DNA of 64,000 bases. Origin: Dechloromonas denitrificans. GTDB taxonomy: Bacteria; Pseudomonadota; Gammaproteobacteria; Burkholderiales; Rhodocyclaceae. Positions 36,942 through 47,032 of the stretch are shown here, piece by piece. Where the stretch lies: the NCBI RefSeq assembly GCF_020510685.1, contig NZ_CP075185.1, positions 2,232,001 through 2,296,000 on the forward strand, given 5' to 3'. Within the stretch, counting starts at the first letter, position 1. Each line of letters starts with the position of its first letter. The position numbers and the translations under genes were made by a program. The notes below the pieces were generated by a model that made no database searches, was not told the DNA's origin, and saw nothing but the letters and a program-made list of their open reading frames with translations.

Positions 36942-39900
36942 GCCGCGTCCGTCAGTTTATGGAATGAAGAAACTTCCATCGCTCCCAGACGAGAACCAAC
37001 CTCCTCGGGGGCAAGCAGGCGTCTGGTTTCGCTTTCCGCATACATGAGGTTTCCGCCGATTTCTCGAGCAACGATATAGGAGGGGAAATAGGCAAAGTCG
37101 TTCTTGTAGTTAGGTTCGTGCCCCGTGATGATGAGTTGGAACTTGCCTCTCTTGCCTTTGACGCTATCCAAAGCATCCGTGATGAGACGCTTGTCGGAGA
37201 GGTGTGAGAAGGCGCCGTCGATGATGACGAACTGCGTCCTCATGCTGCGGACGCGCTTGCGAGCGGCCGTACTGACGTTCTGCCGTTGAAGTTCCCGCTC
37301 CGTCACGTAGTCCGCCATCTTCACGATCCAGAGCAGGGACATCGCGACTCCCTGACCAGAAGAAACCATGTTCTTTTCAAGTTTCAGAGATTTGTGGCTG
37401 ATGGATGGAATACATACGCGAATCGTCGGTTCGAGGATGACATTCTTATAGAACTCCTCGCGGATTTCCTTCCTCATGTTTTTCGTATAGCGGGAGCGAA
37501 GGGCTTCATCGTTGCCGAGATTTTCGCTGTTCTTCTCACTCTTCTCGACCTTGTCGACAATGCCCGTCAGGACTGTTCGGACATCACCCATGTCCGCCAC
37601 TCTCGCTTCAATATCGAAGCCGGCGGAGATGATTTCGCCAGAGGCGGAATCGCGGACAGGCTTGAAGACAGACCTCATTGCCTCGAAATTGGTTGGCAGG
37701 CGGCGAGTGAAATTTTCTAGCCACGAGCCGATGTCTCTCCACTCCTCTTCAAGGTGAGTGCTTGCAGTTTCGTTTGCTATCCGACTCTTGTTGAAGTTTT
37801 CGGTTGTCGCATCAATCATACGAACCAATTCGCCGATATCTTCCTTGGAGCCTTCCAGACCAATTCGCATCTGCTCGCTCAGGGCGATGGTTGAATCCCC
37901 CTTGACGCGGTCTATTTCGCTGGCAAGAAGACTCCTTGCCGACTTCAATGTGTTTCTAGCCGTGTTGACCTCATGTTTCATGGTCGCAGCCTCGATTTCA
38001 TCGAGAGGGCTTCTCATCGAGAGAATGGCTTTCACCATATCGCCGACCGATGTGGCAAGCCGAACCTCTTGAGCGGCAATAGATAACGGATGTTCCTCCA
38101 ATCGCTCCGACGAAATGGGAGCAGGGATAACCTCTGCCGTCGCCACTTCCTTACATTTCTTCCGCAACTCACGGATGAAGTTATCGATATCGGCGATTGC
38201 CGAAAGGAGTTTGAGACCGCTCGCTTCCATTATCGATTTGGACTCTTCCAAAGCGGGGATGCGTTTCTCAATGATGTCATTCAATTCAGGCGTGATGACC
38301 GCAAGTCGAGTCTCGATTTCCTGTGGACGCTTGTCTCCCGACTTGATGAATGATTCCGCAAGCTCGAACCTAAATCCCTTGCGTTTCTCGGCAGCCTGTT
38401 TCGCGTCAAGGTATTGCGTTTCCTTGGTTGCGGCAGTTTTCATGAAAGCGGGACCGCCCGCATCGATAAACCTTCCAATGCTCTTTAGTTTGGGAATTTC
38501 CGTTGCTTTTTCGCTCGCAGTTCTAAAAGCCGTTTGCAGGGCTTCCCGCTTCTCTGTGAGCGACTGGGCATCCGCTTCATAACGGGAGTGCAATTCACCC
38601 GACAACCTTGCTTTCTCTTCCGCTGTGGCGAGTGCTTCGGCGAGTTCGTCTTCCGATGTATTGCCCATCAAGCCGCGATATTCGATTGCGGCTCGAATGG
38701 AATCGCCGGCTTCTTCCGATGCCCTGTCTCTCAAACGCGGCAAGGCTTCTTCGAGTTGCGACGCTTCTTCCTGCAAAGCTCCATCCTTGGCAGGGAAGCC
38801 CTTCTCGATAGCCTCCCGAGCCTTGCGAGCAACGATTGCTTCCTGTCCTTCGGGGTCGAGTTCCTTAAATCGCTCTTGCTTTTCTCCAAGGGTCTCGGTT
38901 GCCTGATTGATTTGGGTATCAAGAGCTTCCTTTTCCCGCTCGACCAAGGTCGGGTCTAACAGGCAATCGACAGGACGAGTTCTGACGCCAACCAACCATG
39001 TTCTTGCCACGGAGCCGTCATAGGCAATGGTCGTGCTGCGGCAGAATTCGGCAAGTTCGGACGAGACGAAGACGGGAGACTCAATCCCCTTTGTCGCAAG
39101 CATGGAAGCGACTTCAGCCGCCCGTTCGGCGGCTCCATAGACAGGAGAGAACAGAAGAGCCGAGAACATCGACAGGACACGCTCTTTTCTGTCCTGCTGC
39201 AAACCGATTTCATCGATGAATGCGTGCAGGGGCTTCGCATCCGTTCCCGCTAGGTCGAGGACCTCACGGGCTACCTTGCCTGGTGCGACCGCAGCCTTAT
39301 CGAGATCCGCTCTGCGAGCTTTCATGTCTTTAATGTGATCGCCAAGATTGGCTATTTCCGTCGAGAGAGCAGTCCGTTCCTGCGAACGCTTCTCCAACCA
39401 CGCTTTCGGGTCTTCATCCTTGCCATACGCCTCTGCAAAGGTTTGCAGCGAGGACAAGACATCCGCCATTGATGCCCGTTCAGCGGTAATGGTTGAAACT
39501 CGCCTATCTGCATCAGCAAGTTCTTTCTTGACCCGACCAAGCAAACCTTCGGGGTTCTCGTTCCCAAATCTGTTTGCAAAAGCCTGAACACGGGGACGCA
39601 ACTTCTCGATGTTTTCCGCTTTTGCAGTCAATGTCTCGAAAGCCTTCTTGTCCGTCTCGGCTTTGCCCTTGGCATTCTTGGCATTATCGGTAGCAGCCGC
39701 CAACTTTTCCCTGTTGGCGTTCAATTCCACTTCGGCGTTGCCCTTTACCTCTTCTAACGCTTCGGCATACTCCAAAGGGTCGGCATCTTCCCCATGTTTC
39801 GCCACGAACGCCTGCCATTCCTCGAAGCTGTTCTTATTCAAGGCGACGTTTTGTCGGTGTGCCGAGAGGGTCAAGTCGGCAGTGGAAAACTCCTTTTCCG

Positions 39901-41488
39901 CCTTTTGCCCTGTCTGGAACGGTGAACGAAGTTCTTCCTCGGAGAAAAGAGCACTATCGGTCATGCGACGGTATTCGGCTTGTTGCAATCCGATTTGCTG
40001 TTGCTCGTTTTTCAGGTTGACGGATTCCTGATGCAGAGCGTTTCTCCGTTCAGAAAGAACAGTTCGTTGACCATTGAGCGTGTTAATTTTTTCCGTCAGT
40101 TGGCGATGTTCGATTCTTGCGGGATTCGTGTCCCCGTATGCCTCAACCCAATCGAAAGCATCTTTTACGAGTTGGCTTGCCGATGCCCTCGTAAATGAAT
40201 TTTTGAAGTTGGTCGTTGCCGCTAACCAAGACATCGCGGCGTTGAGGTCATATAGGGTTGTTGCCGGACCTCTCTGCGATGTAGTAGCAGCCTCTTTCGA
40301 AAAACTATAGACATTAAAATCAATAAGTTGAGAATTGTCGGCGGGGGTGGTTAAAGTCTTATCCATGCCGTCTCTATCATTCACATTACTTGGTTTTTCA
40401 CCTGTAAACAGTTCGAATGCTCTATCAGGCAAAAACCAGTTTCCACCCTGCATTACCATAGAACGAATGAGGATGGGAGCCTCTTCGGGAGGCTGACGCA
40501 ATAGCCCAGGAATTGGGTCGTCTACCACGACAGCCTTCAATGCTGCATGTTGAAGCGAAAATTCGGCGACCTTGCGTTCCGTTGTCTCTTTTGCCTCTAC
40601 GACGGCATCAGCCTTCGTCTTGACCCGCTCAAGTTCTTCGAGGACTCGTTTTGTCTTCTCCAAGTCGTCAGCGGTCTTCGCGGTGCGAACCTTCGCCTTG
40701 ATGATTCCTTGAACCTTCTGATGAATGACATCCTCGATGCCTCGTTCGTCGGCATATTCCTCGACGCTGCCCATCATGTCGACGAGAAGTTCGGGAGCCA
40801 GCCGTTCATAAAAGACAGCTTCCGAGAATTGCTTGCCACGAGGCGGATTGACATCGAAATATCCGCTGCTGCCTTCGGCTCCCTTCGCCTTCTGATAGAC
40901 AAGCTGCTGTTCGATGCTTGGCATGTCGAAGATACCCGAGACATGCTCCCGCCAATTAACGCGGGTGTCCTCCCGTTGCGTTGCAGGGAAACGACCAGGC
41001 ATGACCGACAACTTGTCGAGGAAATCCTGATTTCCTGTCAGCGTAATCCTGTTTCCTTCACGTCTACCGATTGGGCAATCATCCAAGGTTCCGCGATAGG
41101 CGTAGACCTTGAATGACCCGCTCTCTCCAGCATTTCCATACAAGCCAAAGACCACCGGTGTCCCGCCTGCATCGCCACCCGATTGAACAACCAAGTCGAC
41201 GGGGGAGTCGTCTTCAACCCAAATGTAGGTCTCGATTCGGATGTGGGTGTAATGCCCTGTAGATTGCGGAGCAAAATGGTTCTTGCGAAGTTCGTGAATG
41301 CTCTTGTCGTGTGCAAGCAGTGCGAGGATGGTAAGAACGAGTGTGCTTTTGCCTCGACCGTTCGGCATGTTGATTGCCGTGTTCTCGCTTTTGAGGTCGA
41401 AGACTTGGAAAGTCCAGTCGGGACGCCAAGGGTCTTCCCGCCTGCTGTTCATGAAGTTGGAAACCTCGATTTTGTTTATGAGCGGCAT
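36938..41488 (-). CDS. jetC: Wadjet SMC-like ATPase JetC (MksB-like)
   Basis: 1516 aa from ATG 41488, which is preceded by GGAGGGACAG; the frame upstream overlaps jetB and is not used. Walker A MPNGRGKST is at residues 41-49. Two long coiled-coil arms (about 300-1350) flank a hinge-like region. The C-terminal head has a signature-like SSGQGVAMSLLWIV and a Walker B FVIIDGAFSHLSD, followed by LIITGHEPNYKND. The residue after the Walker B Asp is Gly, where Glu is usual in SMC/Rad50 heads. In relatives JetC with JetA and JetB extrudes DNA loops using ATP. The subtype of Wadjet is not assigned here. Confidence 0.88.
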   Translation of the reverse strand: MPLINKIEVSNFMNSRREDPWRPDWTFQVFDLKSENTAINMPNGRGKSTLVLTILALLAHDKSIHELRKNHFAPQSTGHYTHIRIETYIWVEDDSPVDLVVQSGGDAGGTPVVFGLYGNAGESGSFKVYAYRGTLDDCPIGRREGNRITLTGNQDFLDKLSVMPGRFPATQREDTRVNWREHVSGIFDMPSIEQQLVYQKAKGAEGSSGYFDVNPPRGKQFSEAVFYERLAPELLVDMMGSVEEYADERGIEDVIHQKVQGIIKAKVRTAKTADDLEKTKRVLEELERVKTKADAVVEAKETTERKVAEFSLQHAALKAVVVDDPIPGLLRQPPEEAPILIRSMVMQGGNWFLPDRAFELFTGEKPSNVNDRDGMDKTLTTPADNSQLIDFNVYSFSKEAATTSQRGPATTLYDLNAAMSWLAATTNFKNSFTRASASQLVKDAFDWVEAYGDTNPARIEHRQLTEKINTLNGQRTVLSERRNALHQESVNLKNEQQQIGLQQAEYRRMTDSALFSEEELRSPFQTGQKAEKEFSTADLTLSAHRQNVALNKNSFEEWQAFVAKHGEDADPLEYAEALEEVKGNAEVELNANREKLAAATDNAKNAKGKAETDKKAFETLTAKAENIEKLRPRVQAFANRFGNENPEGLLGRVKKELADADRRVSTITAERASMADVLSSLQTFAEAYGKDEDPKAWLEKRSQERTALSTEIANLGDHIKDMKARRADLDKAAVAPGKVAREVLDLAGTDAKPLHAFIDEIGLQQDRKERVLSMFSALLFSPVYGAAERAAEVASMLATKGIESPVFVSSELAEFCRSTTIAYDGSVARTWLVGVRTRPVDCLLDPTLVEREKEALDTQINQATETLGEKQERFKELDPEGQEAIVARKAREAIEKGFPAKDGALQEEASQLEEALPRLRDRASEEAGDSIRAAIEYRGLMGNTSEDELAEALATAEEKARLSGELHSRYEADAQSLTEKREALQTAFRTASEKATEIPKLKSIGRFIDAGGPAFMKTAATKETQYLDAKQAAEKRKGFRFELAESFIKSGDKRPQEIETRLAVITPELNDIIEKRIPALEESKSIMEASGLKLLSAIADIDNFIRELRKKCKEVATAEVIPAPISSERLEEHPLSIAAQEVRLATSVGDMVKAILSMRSPLDEIEAATMKHEVNTARNTLKSARSLLASEIDRVKGDSTIALSEQMRIGLEGSKEDIGELVRMIDATTENFNKSRIANETASTHLEEEWRDIGSWLENFTRRLPTNFEAMRSVFKPVRDSASGEIISAGFDIEARVADMGDVRTVLTGIVDKVEKSEKNSENLGNDEALRSRYTKNMRKEIREEFYKNVILEPTIRVCIPSISHKSLKLEKNMVSSGQGVAMSLLWIVKMADYVTERELQRQNVSTAARKRVRSMRTQFVIIDGAFSHLSDKRLITDALDSVKGKRGKFQLIITGHEPNYKNDFAYFPSYIVAREIGGNLMYAESETRRLLAPEEVGSRLGAMEVSSFHKLTDAA

Positions 41489-41501
41489 CTGTCCCTCCGT
41501 T

Positions 41502-42311
41502 TTATTGTTGTTCGTTTTGGTCTGCCACGGTCTCGCCGAGCAGCAATGCAGCCGTTTCACGGCTCGCCAAAGATTGTTTGGGCGGCAAGAGATAGGACAC
41601 CTCTTGAGAGGAGTTGTCTGCCATCTCGATTGCCGCAAGGACGGTTTGTCGCCATTCATCCTTGTTCCCCGTTGCCTCAATCATTCCCGATTGCTCCATG
41701 ACATTCAGGAAGCGTGCCGCCCAAGTGGAAATTTTCCCCTTGTCCTTCCAGAAATGATCCCAAACGACGCCTGCTTCGCCTTCGGGTCTTCCTGAGTTCC
41801 CCATCTTCTCAATGCCCGAGGAGAGTTCCTCGACGAAAAGACGCTTGGAGACGAACGCTTCGGAATAGCGGCTGACTTCGGACGGCAAGCGGTCAATCTT
41901 TTCGTAGAAGAACCATTGCAGCGTCAGCCAGAGACGGGCTGTCCAGAAAATCGTCTCGTGCTTCTTGGCTTCCCTGTCGCCGCCGCGACCATCCCGCATC
42001 GCTTCGATATACCAGCGGTTATCGACATAAGGGGCTACATCTTCGCCACGCTTGCGAGTCAAAACCCAAATCGTGTTCGGGGTTCCCGCTTTCGGAGGTA
42101 TGCCGAACTCGACGCCATCCCTATCGACGAGAGAGAAGCCCTGTGCGTTCAGGAAGTCCTCGAAGTCGTTCAGGGCTGAAGAATTGCAATTGGCGAGGAT
42201 TCTCGCGACCTCTCGTTCGCCATCCCGCAAATTGCGACCAGGCGGATTGCCTGAAATTTCTCTCCAGCGGAGCAAGTAGGCAAAGACGATGCCGATTTCG
42301 GTCGGGTTCAT
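41502..42311 (-). CDS. jetB: Wadjet subunit JetB (MksE/kite-like)
   Basis: 269 aa. A small, helical, winged-helix-type protein between JetA and JetC, in the position and size of the MksE-like kite subunit. No catalytic motif is expected or seen. The ATG overlaps the jetA stop (ATGA at 42308-42311), and the end lies 13 bp before jetC. In Wadjet complexes the kite dimer bridges the kleisin JetA and modulates the DNA-binding chamber. The assignment rests mainly on position and size, since the sequence itself is weakly conserved. Confidence 0.78.
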   Translation of the reverse strand: MNPTEIGIVFAYLLRWREISGNPPGRNLRDGEREVARILANCNSSALNDFEDFLNAQGFSLVDRDGVEFGIPPKAGTPNTIWVLTRKRGEDVAPYVDNRWYIEAMRDGRGGDREAKKHETIFWTARLWLTLQWFFYEKIDRLPSEVSRYSEAFVSKRLFVEELSSGIEKMGNSGRPEGEAGVVWDHFWKDKGKISTWAARFLNVMEQSGMIEATGNKDEWRQTVLAAIEMADNSSQEVSYLLPPKQSLASRETAALLLGETVADQNEQQ

Positions 42312-43705
42312 AGGTTTTCCTCCGTGAGGAACATCAACGGGTCGGAGCCTGTGAAATGCAAACCCGCAATGCGTGTGTCGAATGTTTCTCCCGTGATACC
42401 TACGACGATGCGGAAGCCTTCGCCGTCGAGGTGTTCAGGAGCGGAATAGACGCCGAAGAAATCGGCAGGGGTCTCGTCGGCTTCCAGCGAGAAACCGACA
42501 TCGGAAATCATTTCGGAGAAGGTCGTTGGACTAGCCTTCAGCCTGTCAATCACCATCGCCCGATTCCGCAGGATGAAATCCATGAGCCGGCTATGGCTTG
42601 CGACACGGTCGGGTTCAAGATTGAAGGTGGAAACGGGAATATGTTTCTCGCCCTCATCCAAAGTGGTGAAATCCACGGAACCAACCATCAAGGAAGGATG
42701 GAAGAAGTTCGAACCCGTTCCCCAAGGCATCAGTTCGGCGAGGATGGCTTCCAGCCTTCGCAAGTCGGGAACGGTGGACGGAACGGTCATTGAATCGACG
42801 ATGGACAGGAAGGGGATACCTTCGCCACCCGTCGACCTTGCCCGTTGCGCGGTTTCGAGGAATCCGACGAAACGGCGGGACAGAGCCTCGACGTTCTGCA
42901 TCACCAACTCGATTTCGGTTTGCAGGTTGCCTATGGAGTAGGAAACGGGATTCCTCGACTTCCACATTTCGAACGCCTCCCTTGTTCCCGCATCGAAAAT
43001 CTTGGAGCAAGCCTGTTTTACGACCTCCGTGGCATCCCGCAAAGCGCCGGCGATGCCAGGACCGTCATAGATGAGCATGTCGCGAAGTTCGGCAAGCGTT
43101 GGTCGTTCCAAAGCAGAGGAGAGTTGCTTGTTCTTCGAGGCGATTTCGAGAACCATCATCTTGCAGAAGCGGGGGATGTCGGAGAACTGCCCTCGCTCGA
43201 TAGCCTTGACCAACTTTTCGGCATCGATATCGCTGTAAAGCCAACTTTCCTTCATCGCCGAAATGCGAAGAAGTAGTCGTCCGTTTTCCGTGAGTTGGAC
43301 TTGGGCAAAACCTCTCGCCTTCTCGACAAGAGGAGTCGACTCCTTGGTCAAGCCGAAGGTGATTCCGCCTTCGCCATCCTCGATTCCATATCTGATTTCC
43401 CGTTCGTGGGCCAACGAATCGATAACGAAATCCAAGTCCTCATTAATTACCGTCGAGACCCGCTTCCGCATTGCAGAGAGAACCTCTCCGACAGGGACGA
43501 ACGAAGGTCCGCGATCCATCTCAATCTCGCGTAGCGTGTCCAGTAGAAGGAGAGCAAGGGCGAGCATGTGCCCAGACCGTTCCTGCGTCTCGGGAACATA
43601 AACTCCGGTCTCTCGGCGGCTCTGATGCAGGTCTACGAGCCGCGATATGGCAGCCACGAGACGAACATCGTGGGGTATTGAGGAGGATGTCGAAGGGCGG
43701 CTCAT
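42308..43705 (-). CDS. jetA: Wadjet subunit JetA (MksF/kleisin-like)
   Basis: 465 aa and first gene of the minus-strand operon. Mostly helical, with N-terminal winged-helix-like region (HDVRLVAAISRLVDLHQSRR) and a long central helical part, as expected for the kleisin-like MksF/JetA subunit that closes the SMC ring. No enzyme motif. It overlaps jetB by four bases. The ribosome site before the ATG is weak. The IS5-family element sits 201 bp upstream and may separate the operon from an original promoter. Confidence 0.8.
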   Translation of the reverse strand: MSRPSTSSSIPHDVRLVAAISRLVDLHQSRRETGVYVPETQERSGHMLALALLLLDTLREIEMDRGPSFVPVGEVLSAMRKRVSTVINEDLDFVIDSLAHEREIRYGIEDGEGGITFGLTKESTPLVEKARGFAQVQLTENGRLLLRISAMKESWLYSDIDAEKLVKAIERGQFSDIPRFCKMMVLEIASKNKQLSSALERPTLAELRDMLIYDGPGIAGALRDATEVVKQACSKIFDAGTREAFEMWKSRNPVSYSIGNLQTEIELVMQNVEALSRRFVGFLETAQRARSTGGEGIPFLSIVDSMTVPSTVPDLRRLEAILAELMPWGTGSNFFHPSLMVGSVDFTTLDEGEKHIPVSTFNLEPDRVASHSRLMDFILRNRAMVIDRLKASPTTFSEMISDVGFSLEADETPADFFGVYSAPEHLDGEGFRIVVGITGETFDTRIAGLHFTGSDPLMFLTEENL

Positions 43706-43906
43706 CTGGAGGAAAAACTCCCGAATGTCATCCTCTGAACTTAACGGGCATCCTCGTCAGTGTCAATCATGAAATACGATTTTTGAAATCGTGCTGTTCG
43801 TTAAACATCACGACAGAGAGGGCATTCGAGTTCCGCGTTAGGCCTTTAACCGGTGCGACTATCGTTCAACGGCAAAGGGCAGAATCTTGGTATAGGGTGG
43901 ATAGTT
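43706..43906 (-). other. Upstream region of the jet operon
   Basis: About 200 bp between jetA and the IS. It should hold the promoter of the operon, but no clear -10/-35 pair was identified. A short hairpin AAATACGATTTTTGAAATCGT-like sequence lies near 43770. Confidence 0.3.
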
Positions 43907-45390
43907 AGTCCGTCCTGAATAATATACAAGTCGATGATTTAATTGATTAATTTCGCGGTTTCTCGGGAGGCAATTTGCCGGAAATGAGATAATAATGCCT
44001 TGATTCCTTGCAAATTTTCGTGAGTTTTCGATGCGTCCCAAAGGCAAACATCCCTCGACTGGCGACTTGTTTCAGCAGCCCCTGGTGGAACTGATCAATC
44101 TCAAGCACCCGCTGGTGAAATTGGCCGAGTTGATCGACTGGTCCGTATTCGAAACCCGCTGGGCGGAATTCTTTCCTTCGCGTACAGGGCGCCCAGCCAG
44201 TTCGCCGCGCCTGATCGCGGGTTTGCTCTACCTGCAACACACCTTTGCCTGTTCGGATGAGGATCTGATCTGGACATGGGTCGAGAACCCCTACTGGCAA
44301 CACTTCTGCGGCGAAACCTACTTCCAGCATGAGCCGCCGATTGCCCCTTCTTCAATGACGCGCTGGCGCCAGCGGGTCGGTGAAGAAGGTGTTGAGTGGT
44401 TGCTGACCGAAACCATCGAAGCCGCCCGCCGAGGCAAGGTCGTCAAGGCAAAGAGTTTCGAGAAGATCATCATCGACACTACGGTGATGGAAAAGGCCGT
44501 GGCTTACCCGACGGATAGTCGCCTGCTCGAACGCGGCCGGCAGCATCTGGTGAAACTGGCTGGTGCCCTGGGCATCACCCTGCGCCAGAACTACAACCGC
44601 GAAGCGCCCAGGCTGGCTACACAGGTCGGACGTTACGCCCATGCCAAACAATACCGGCGCATGAAAGCCACGCTGAAATCCTTGCGGACCATCGTCGGGC
44701 GAGTCTGGCGCGACATTGACCGCAAACTGGATCAGCGGGATGACGTAGAGCGCGCAAAGGCAGCCAGCATCCTGGCGCGTGTCAAACGACTGCTGGAACA
44801 AAAGCCCAAGAACAAAAACAAGCTTTACAGCCTGCACGCCCCGGAGGTTGAGTGCATTTCCAAAGGCAAGGCGCGCCAGCCGTATGAATTTGGGGTCAAA
44901 GTCACCGTCGCCACCACGCACAAGGAAGGTCTGGTGGTTGGCATGCGCAGTTTGCCTGGCAACCCCTACGATGGTCATACGCTGCCGGAAGCCATTGAGC
45001 AGGTGAGCATTCTCACTGCGCAAAAGCCAAAGGCCGTGTTTGTCGACAAGGGCTATCGGGGCATCAGTGTCGATGGCGTGACCATCTGGCGCAATGGACA
45101 GAAGCGCGGCGTCACCCCTTCAATCCGGAAAGCAATTCATCGAAGAAGTGCCGTTGAACCTGCGATTGGGCACATGAAAAACGATGGCAAGCTGCGACGG
45201 AACTGGCTCAAGGGCAGTCTCGGTGATGCCTTGAATGCTGTGCTTTGCGGCGCCGGGATCCTGAGAGCCATCCGGCTTTTTTACGTCTGGATGTTGTGCT
45301 TCGCAATAGCCGGCGCCGGTCGTCGGCCATCATCGCGCCCGGAATTCCCTCGCTTCGCCGTGATTTGAAATGCGTTATTCAGGACGGACT
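43907..45390. mobile_element. IS5-family insertion sequence, complete
   Basis: 1484 bp bounded by perfect 16-bp terminal inverted repeats AGTCCGTCCTGAATAA (43907-43922) and its complement (45375-45390). A 4-bp direct repeat AGTT flanks both ends (43903-43906 and 45391-45394). It carries one transposase gene. It is inserted between jetA and the dGTPase gene. Perfect ends and target duplication suggest a recent insertion. Confidence 0.93.
44031..45368 (+). CDS. IS5-family transposase
   Basis: 445 aa. N-terminal DUF772-like domain (RPASSPRLIAGLLYLQHTF). DDE catalytic core: first Asp in IIIDTTVMEKAVAYPTDSRL, second in KAVFVDKGYRG, and Glu in HRRSAVEPAIGHMKNDGKL. This is the full set for an active IS5-type transposase. 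The C-terminal tail after LRAIRLFYVW runs almost to the right inverted repeat. The gene is uninterrupted, so the element may be mobile. It is read opposite to the jet operon and toward the dGTPase 3' end. Confidence 0.95.
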   Translation: MRPKGKHPSTGDLFQQPLVELINLKHPLVKLAELIDWSVFETRWAEFFPSRTGRPASSPRLIAGLLYLQHTFACSDEDLIWTWVENPYWQHFCGETYFQHEPPIAPSSMTRWRQRVGEEGVEWLLTETIEAARRGKVVKAKSFEKIIIDTTVMEKAVAYPTDSRLLERGRQHLVKLAGALGITLRQNYNREAPRLATQVGRYAHAKQYRRMKATLKSLRTIVGRVWRDIDRKLDQRDDVERAKAASILARVKRLLEQKPKNKNKLYSLHAPEVECISKGKARQPYEFGVKVTVATTHKEGLVVGMRSLPGNPYDGHTLPEAIEQVSILTAQKPKAVFVDKGYRGISVDGVTIWRNGQKRGVTPSIRKAIHRRSAVEPAIGHMKNDGKLRRNWLKGSLGDALNAVLCGAGILRAIRLFYVWMLCFAIAGAGRRPSSRPEFPRFAVI

Positions 45391-45493
45391 AGTTAGTAGA
45401 GCAGGGGATCTAGTCCAACTTTCGTTCGTCGGCCAACGCCGACCGTGGGTCTCTGGCCGCACTCGGGCAGCAACGCTGGGGTTACCCGACTAT

Positions 45494-46843
45494 TTAAGGA
45501 AGGCTAATACCGTGAATTCGTTGATAGGTTCGAAGAGCATAGGAGTCAGCCATACCAGAAACAAAATCCGTAACAGCCAATACTCGCGAATAATAATCCA
45601 TGCCTTCACAGGGCAACTCCGGCATCAGCTTCAGAATGGTTGTAGACATAGAACTGCATCCACGACCAAGGCTGGCATAGTCATCAATTGCAGTTAAGAA
45701 GACATCCAACAAGCCACCTATAACTTTGAAACCGCATGCCTCGATTTCAACGACAGGAGCAGCCGAGTACACTTTTTTCCGAGCGAGGGTCTGAAATTCC
45801 TTGTACGCATGGGCATGGGAGATGTGATTCATCAGGTCATCATCAAAGCTTCCGCTAAGAATGCTGCCTTCCCTTTCCAGAAAAGCGACAACCACCTCTT
45901 CAATAGCAATATGTATCGCTTTAGCCCTGAAAAACTCAATCCGATGTTTCTCCAATGGAATTGTTTCGGCCCTAGCCATATCCTTTTCAATCAGGATGTT
46001 GGCAAACAGTGGCTGGACCTCGCTGAAAGATAAATTTCCTGTACGGAACCCATCTTCAACGTCCATTACTCGATAACAAATATCGTCTGCGGCCTCCATC
46101 AAAAAGGCCAATGGATGCCGATACCATGCATTCTCAGATTTTTGAATCAGTCCAAGCTTTTTCGCAATTTCTTCAAAGCGCGGGAAATCTTCGGCCACAA
46201 ATCCGAATTTCTTTCCGCTAACCCCTGTTGATGCATTCTCTGAGGCAATAGACAACCGTGGGTATTTAACGAAGCTGCCTAATACGGCAGCGGTCAACTG
46301 CATTCCACCTGGTTGGTCAGGCGTTTCCGTTTTCGTTAAAAGGCGAAATCCTTGGGCGTTACCCTCAAAGCATTGCAAATCGGCTCTGCGAACATCATCC
46401 AGCCCTCTGCCGGACAGAAATTTGTCCGCAGGGGGACTTCGGAACCAGTACTGAATTGCTGACTCACCAGCATGGCCAAACGGTGGATTGCCAATATCGT
46501 GAGCAAGGCCTGCTGCCGCGACTACGGTTCCAAAGTCTGCTGCGGTAATACCTATGTTTTTCAGGTCTGAGTTTCGCTTGATGATTTCATCGCCAACCAT
46601 TACCCCCAATGAGCGGCCTACAGAGGAAACCTCCAAGCTGTGCGTCAGTCGCGTTCTAACGTAATCGTCTTTGGCGAGAGGAAAGACCTGAGTCTTGTCC
46701 TGAAGACGCCGAAAGGCCGAGGAGAACAAAATTCGGTCGAAATCCCGTTGAAAAGGAGTTCTCGCCCCGCCAAACTCTACCGGCTGATTAAGCTTCCCTA
46801 GCCGTTTACCGGAGAGCAGGCGTTCCCAGTTCATCTTATTCAT
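45494..46843 (-). CDS. dgt: Deoxyguanosinetriphosphate triphosphohydrolase (dGTPase)
   Basis: 449 aa from ATG 46843 (MNKMNWERLLS); the frame extends to 47062 but that part overlaps the divergent SIR2 gene and has no family match. The HD-domain metal site is complete: RTRLTHSLEVSSVGR, then AGLAHDIGNPPFGHAGE, and later AFLMEAADDICYRVMD. The enzyme converts dGTP to deoxyguanosine and triphosphate. Dgt homologues can be housekeeping, but dGTPases also act against phages by draining dNTPs, and this one sits inside a defence island. A SIR2 gene is divergent 189 bp away. The choice between roles is inference. Confidence 0.9.
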   Translation of the reverse strand: MNKMNWERLLSGKRLGKLNQPVEFGGARTPFQRDFDRILFSSAFRRLQDKTQVFPLAKDDYVRTRLTHSLEVSSVGRSLGVMVGDEIIKRNSDLKNIGITAADFGTVVAAAGLAHDIGNPPFGHAGESAIQYWFRSPPADKFLSGRGLDDVRRADLQCFEGNAQGFRLLTKTETPDQPGGMQLTAAVLGSFVKYPRLSIASENASTGVSGKKFGFVAEDFPRFEEIAKKLGLIQKSENAWYRHPLAFLMEAADDICYRVMDVEDGFRTGNLSFSEVQPLFANILIEKDMARAETIPLEKHRIEFFRAKAIHIAIEEVVVAFLEREGSILSGSFDDDLMNHISHAHAYKEFQTLARKKVYSAAPVVEIEACGFKVIGGLLDVFLTAIDDYASLGRGCSSMSTTILKLMPELPCEGMDYYSRVLAVTDFVSGMADSYALRTYQRIHGISLP

Positions 46844-47032
46844 AGATATTTTCCTCGATGCGCGCACGCAAGCATATGCAACATAATAACGCGCTGAATA
46901 GCCAATCAAACGCGGTGTTAGGCGCGCGCACATCGGAACCTGCAAAAATCGGTTTGCATCGTGGTTATATAGCTTAATATGCGAAAAAAATTTAAAAATT
47001 GAGATCGCTTTTGCAATATGCAAGGGGTGAAG

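Noticed and set aside
44352..45023. 223-codon minus-strand frame
   Set aside because: Antisense of the IS5-family transposase.
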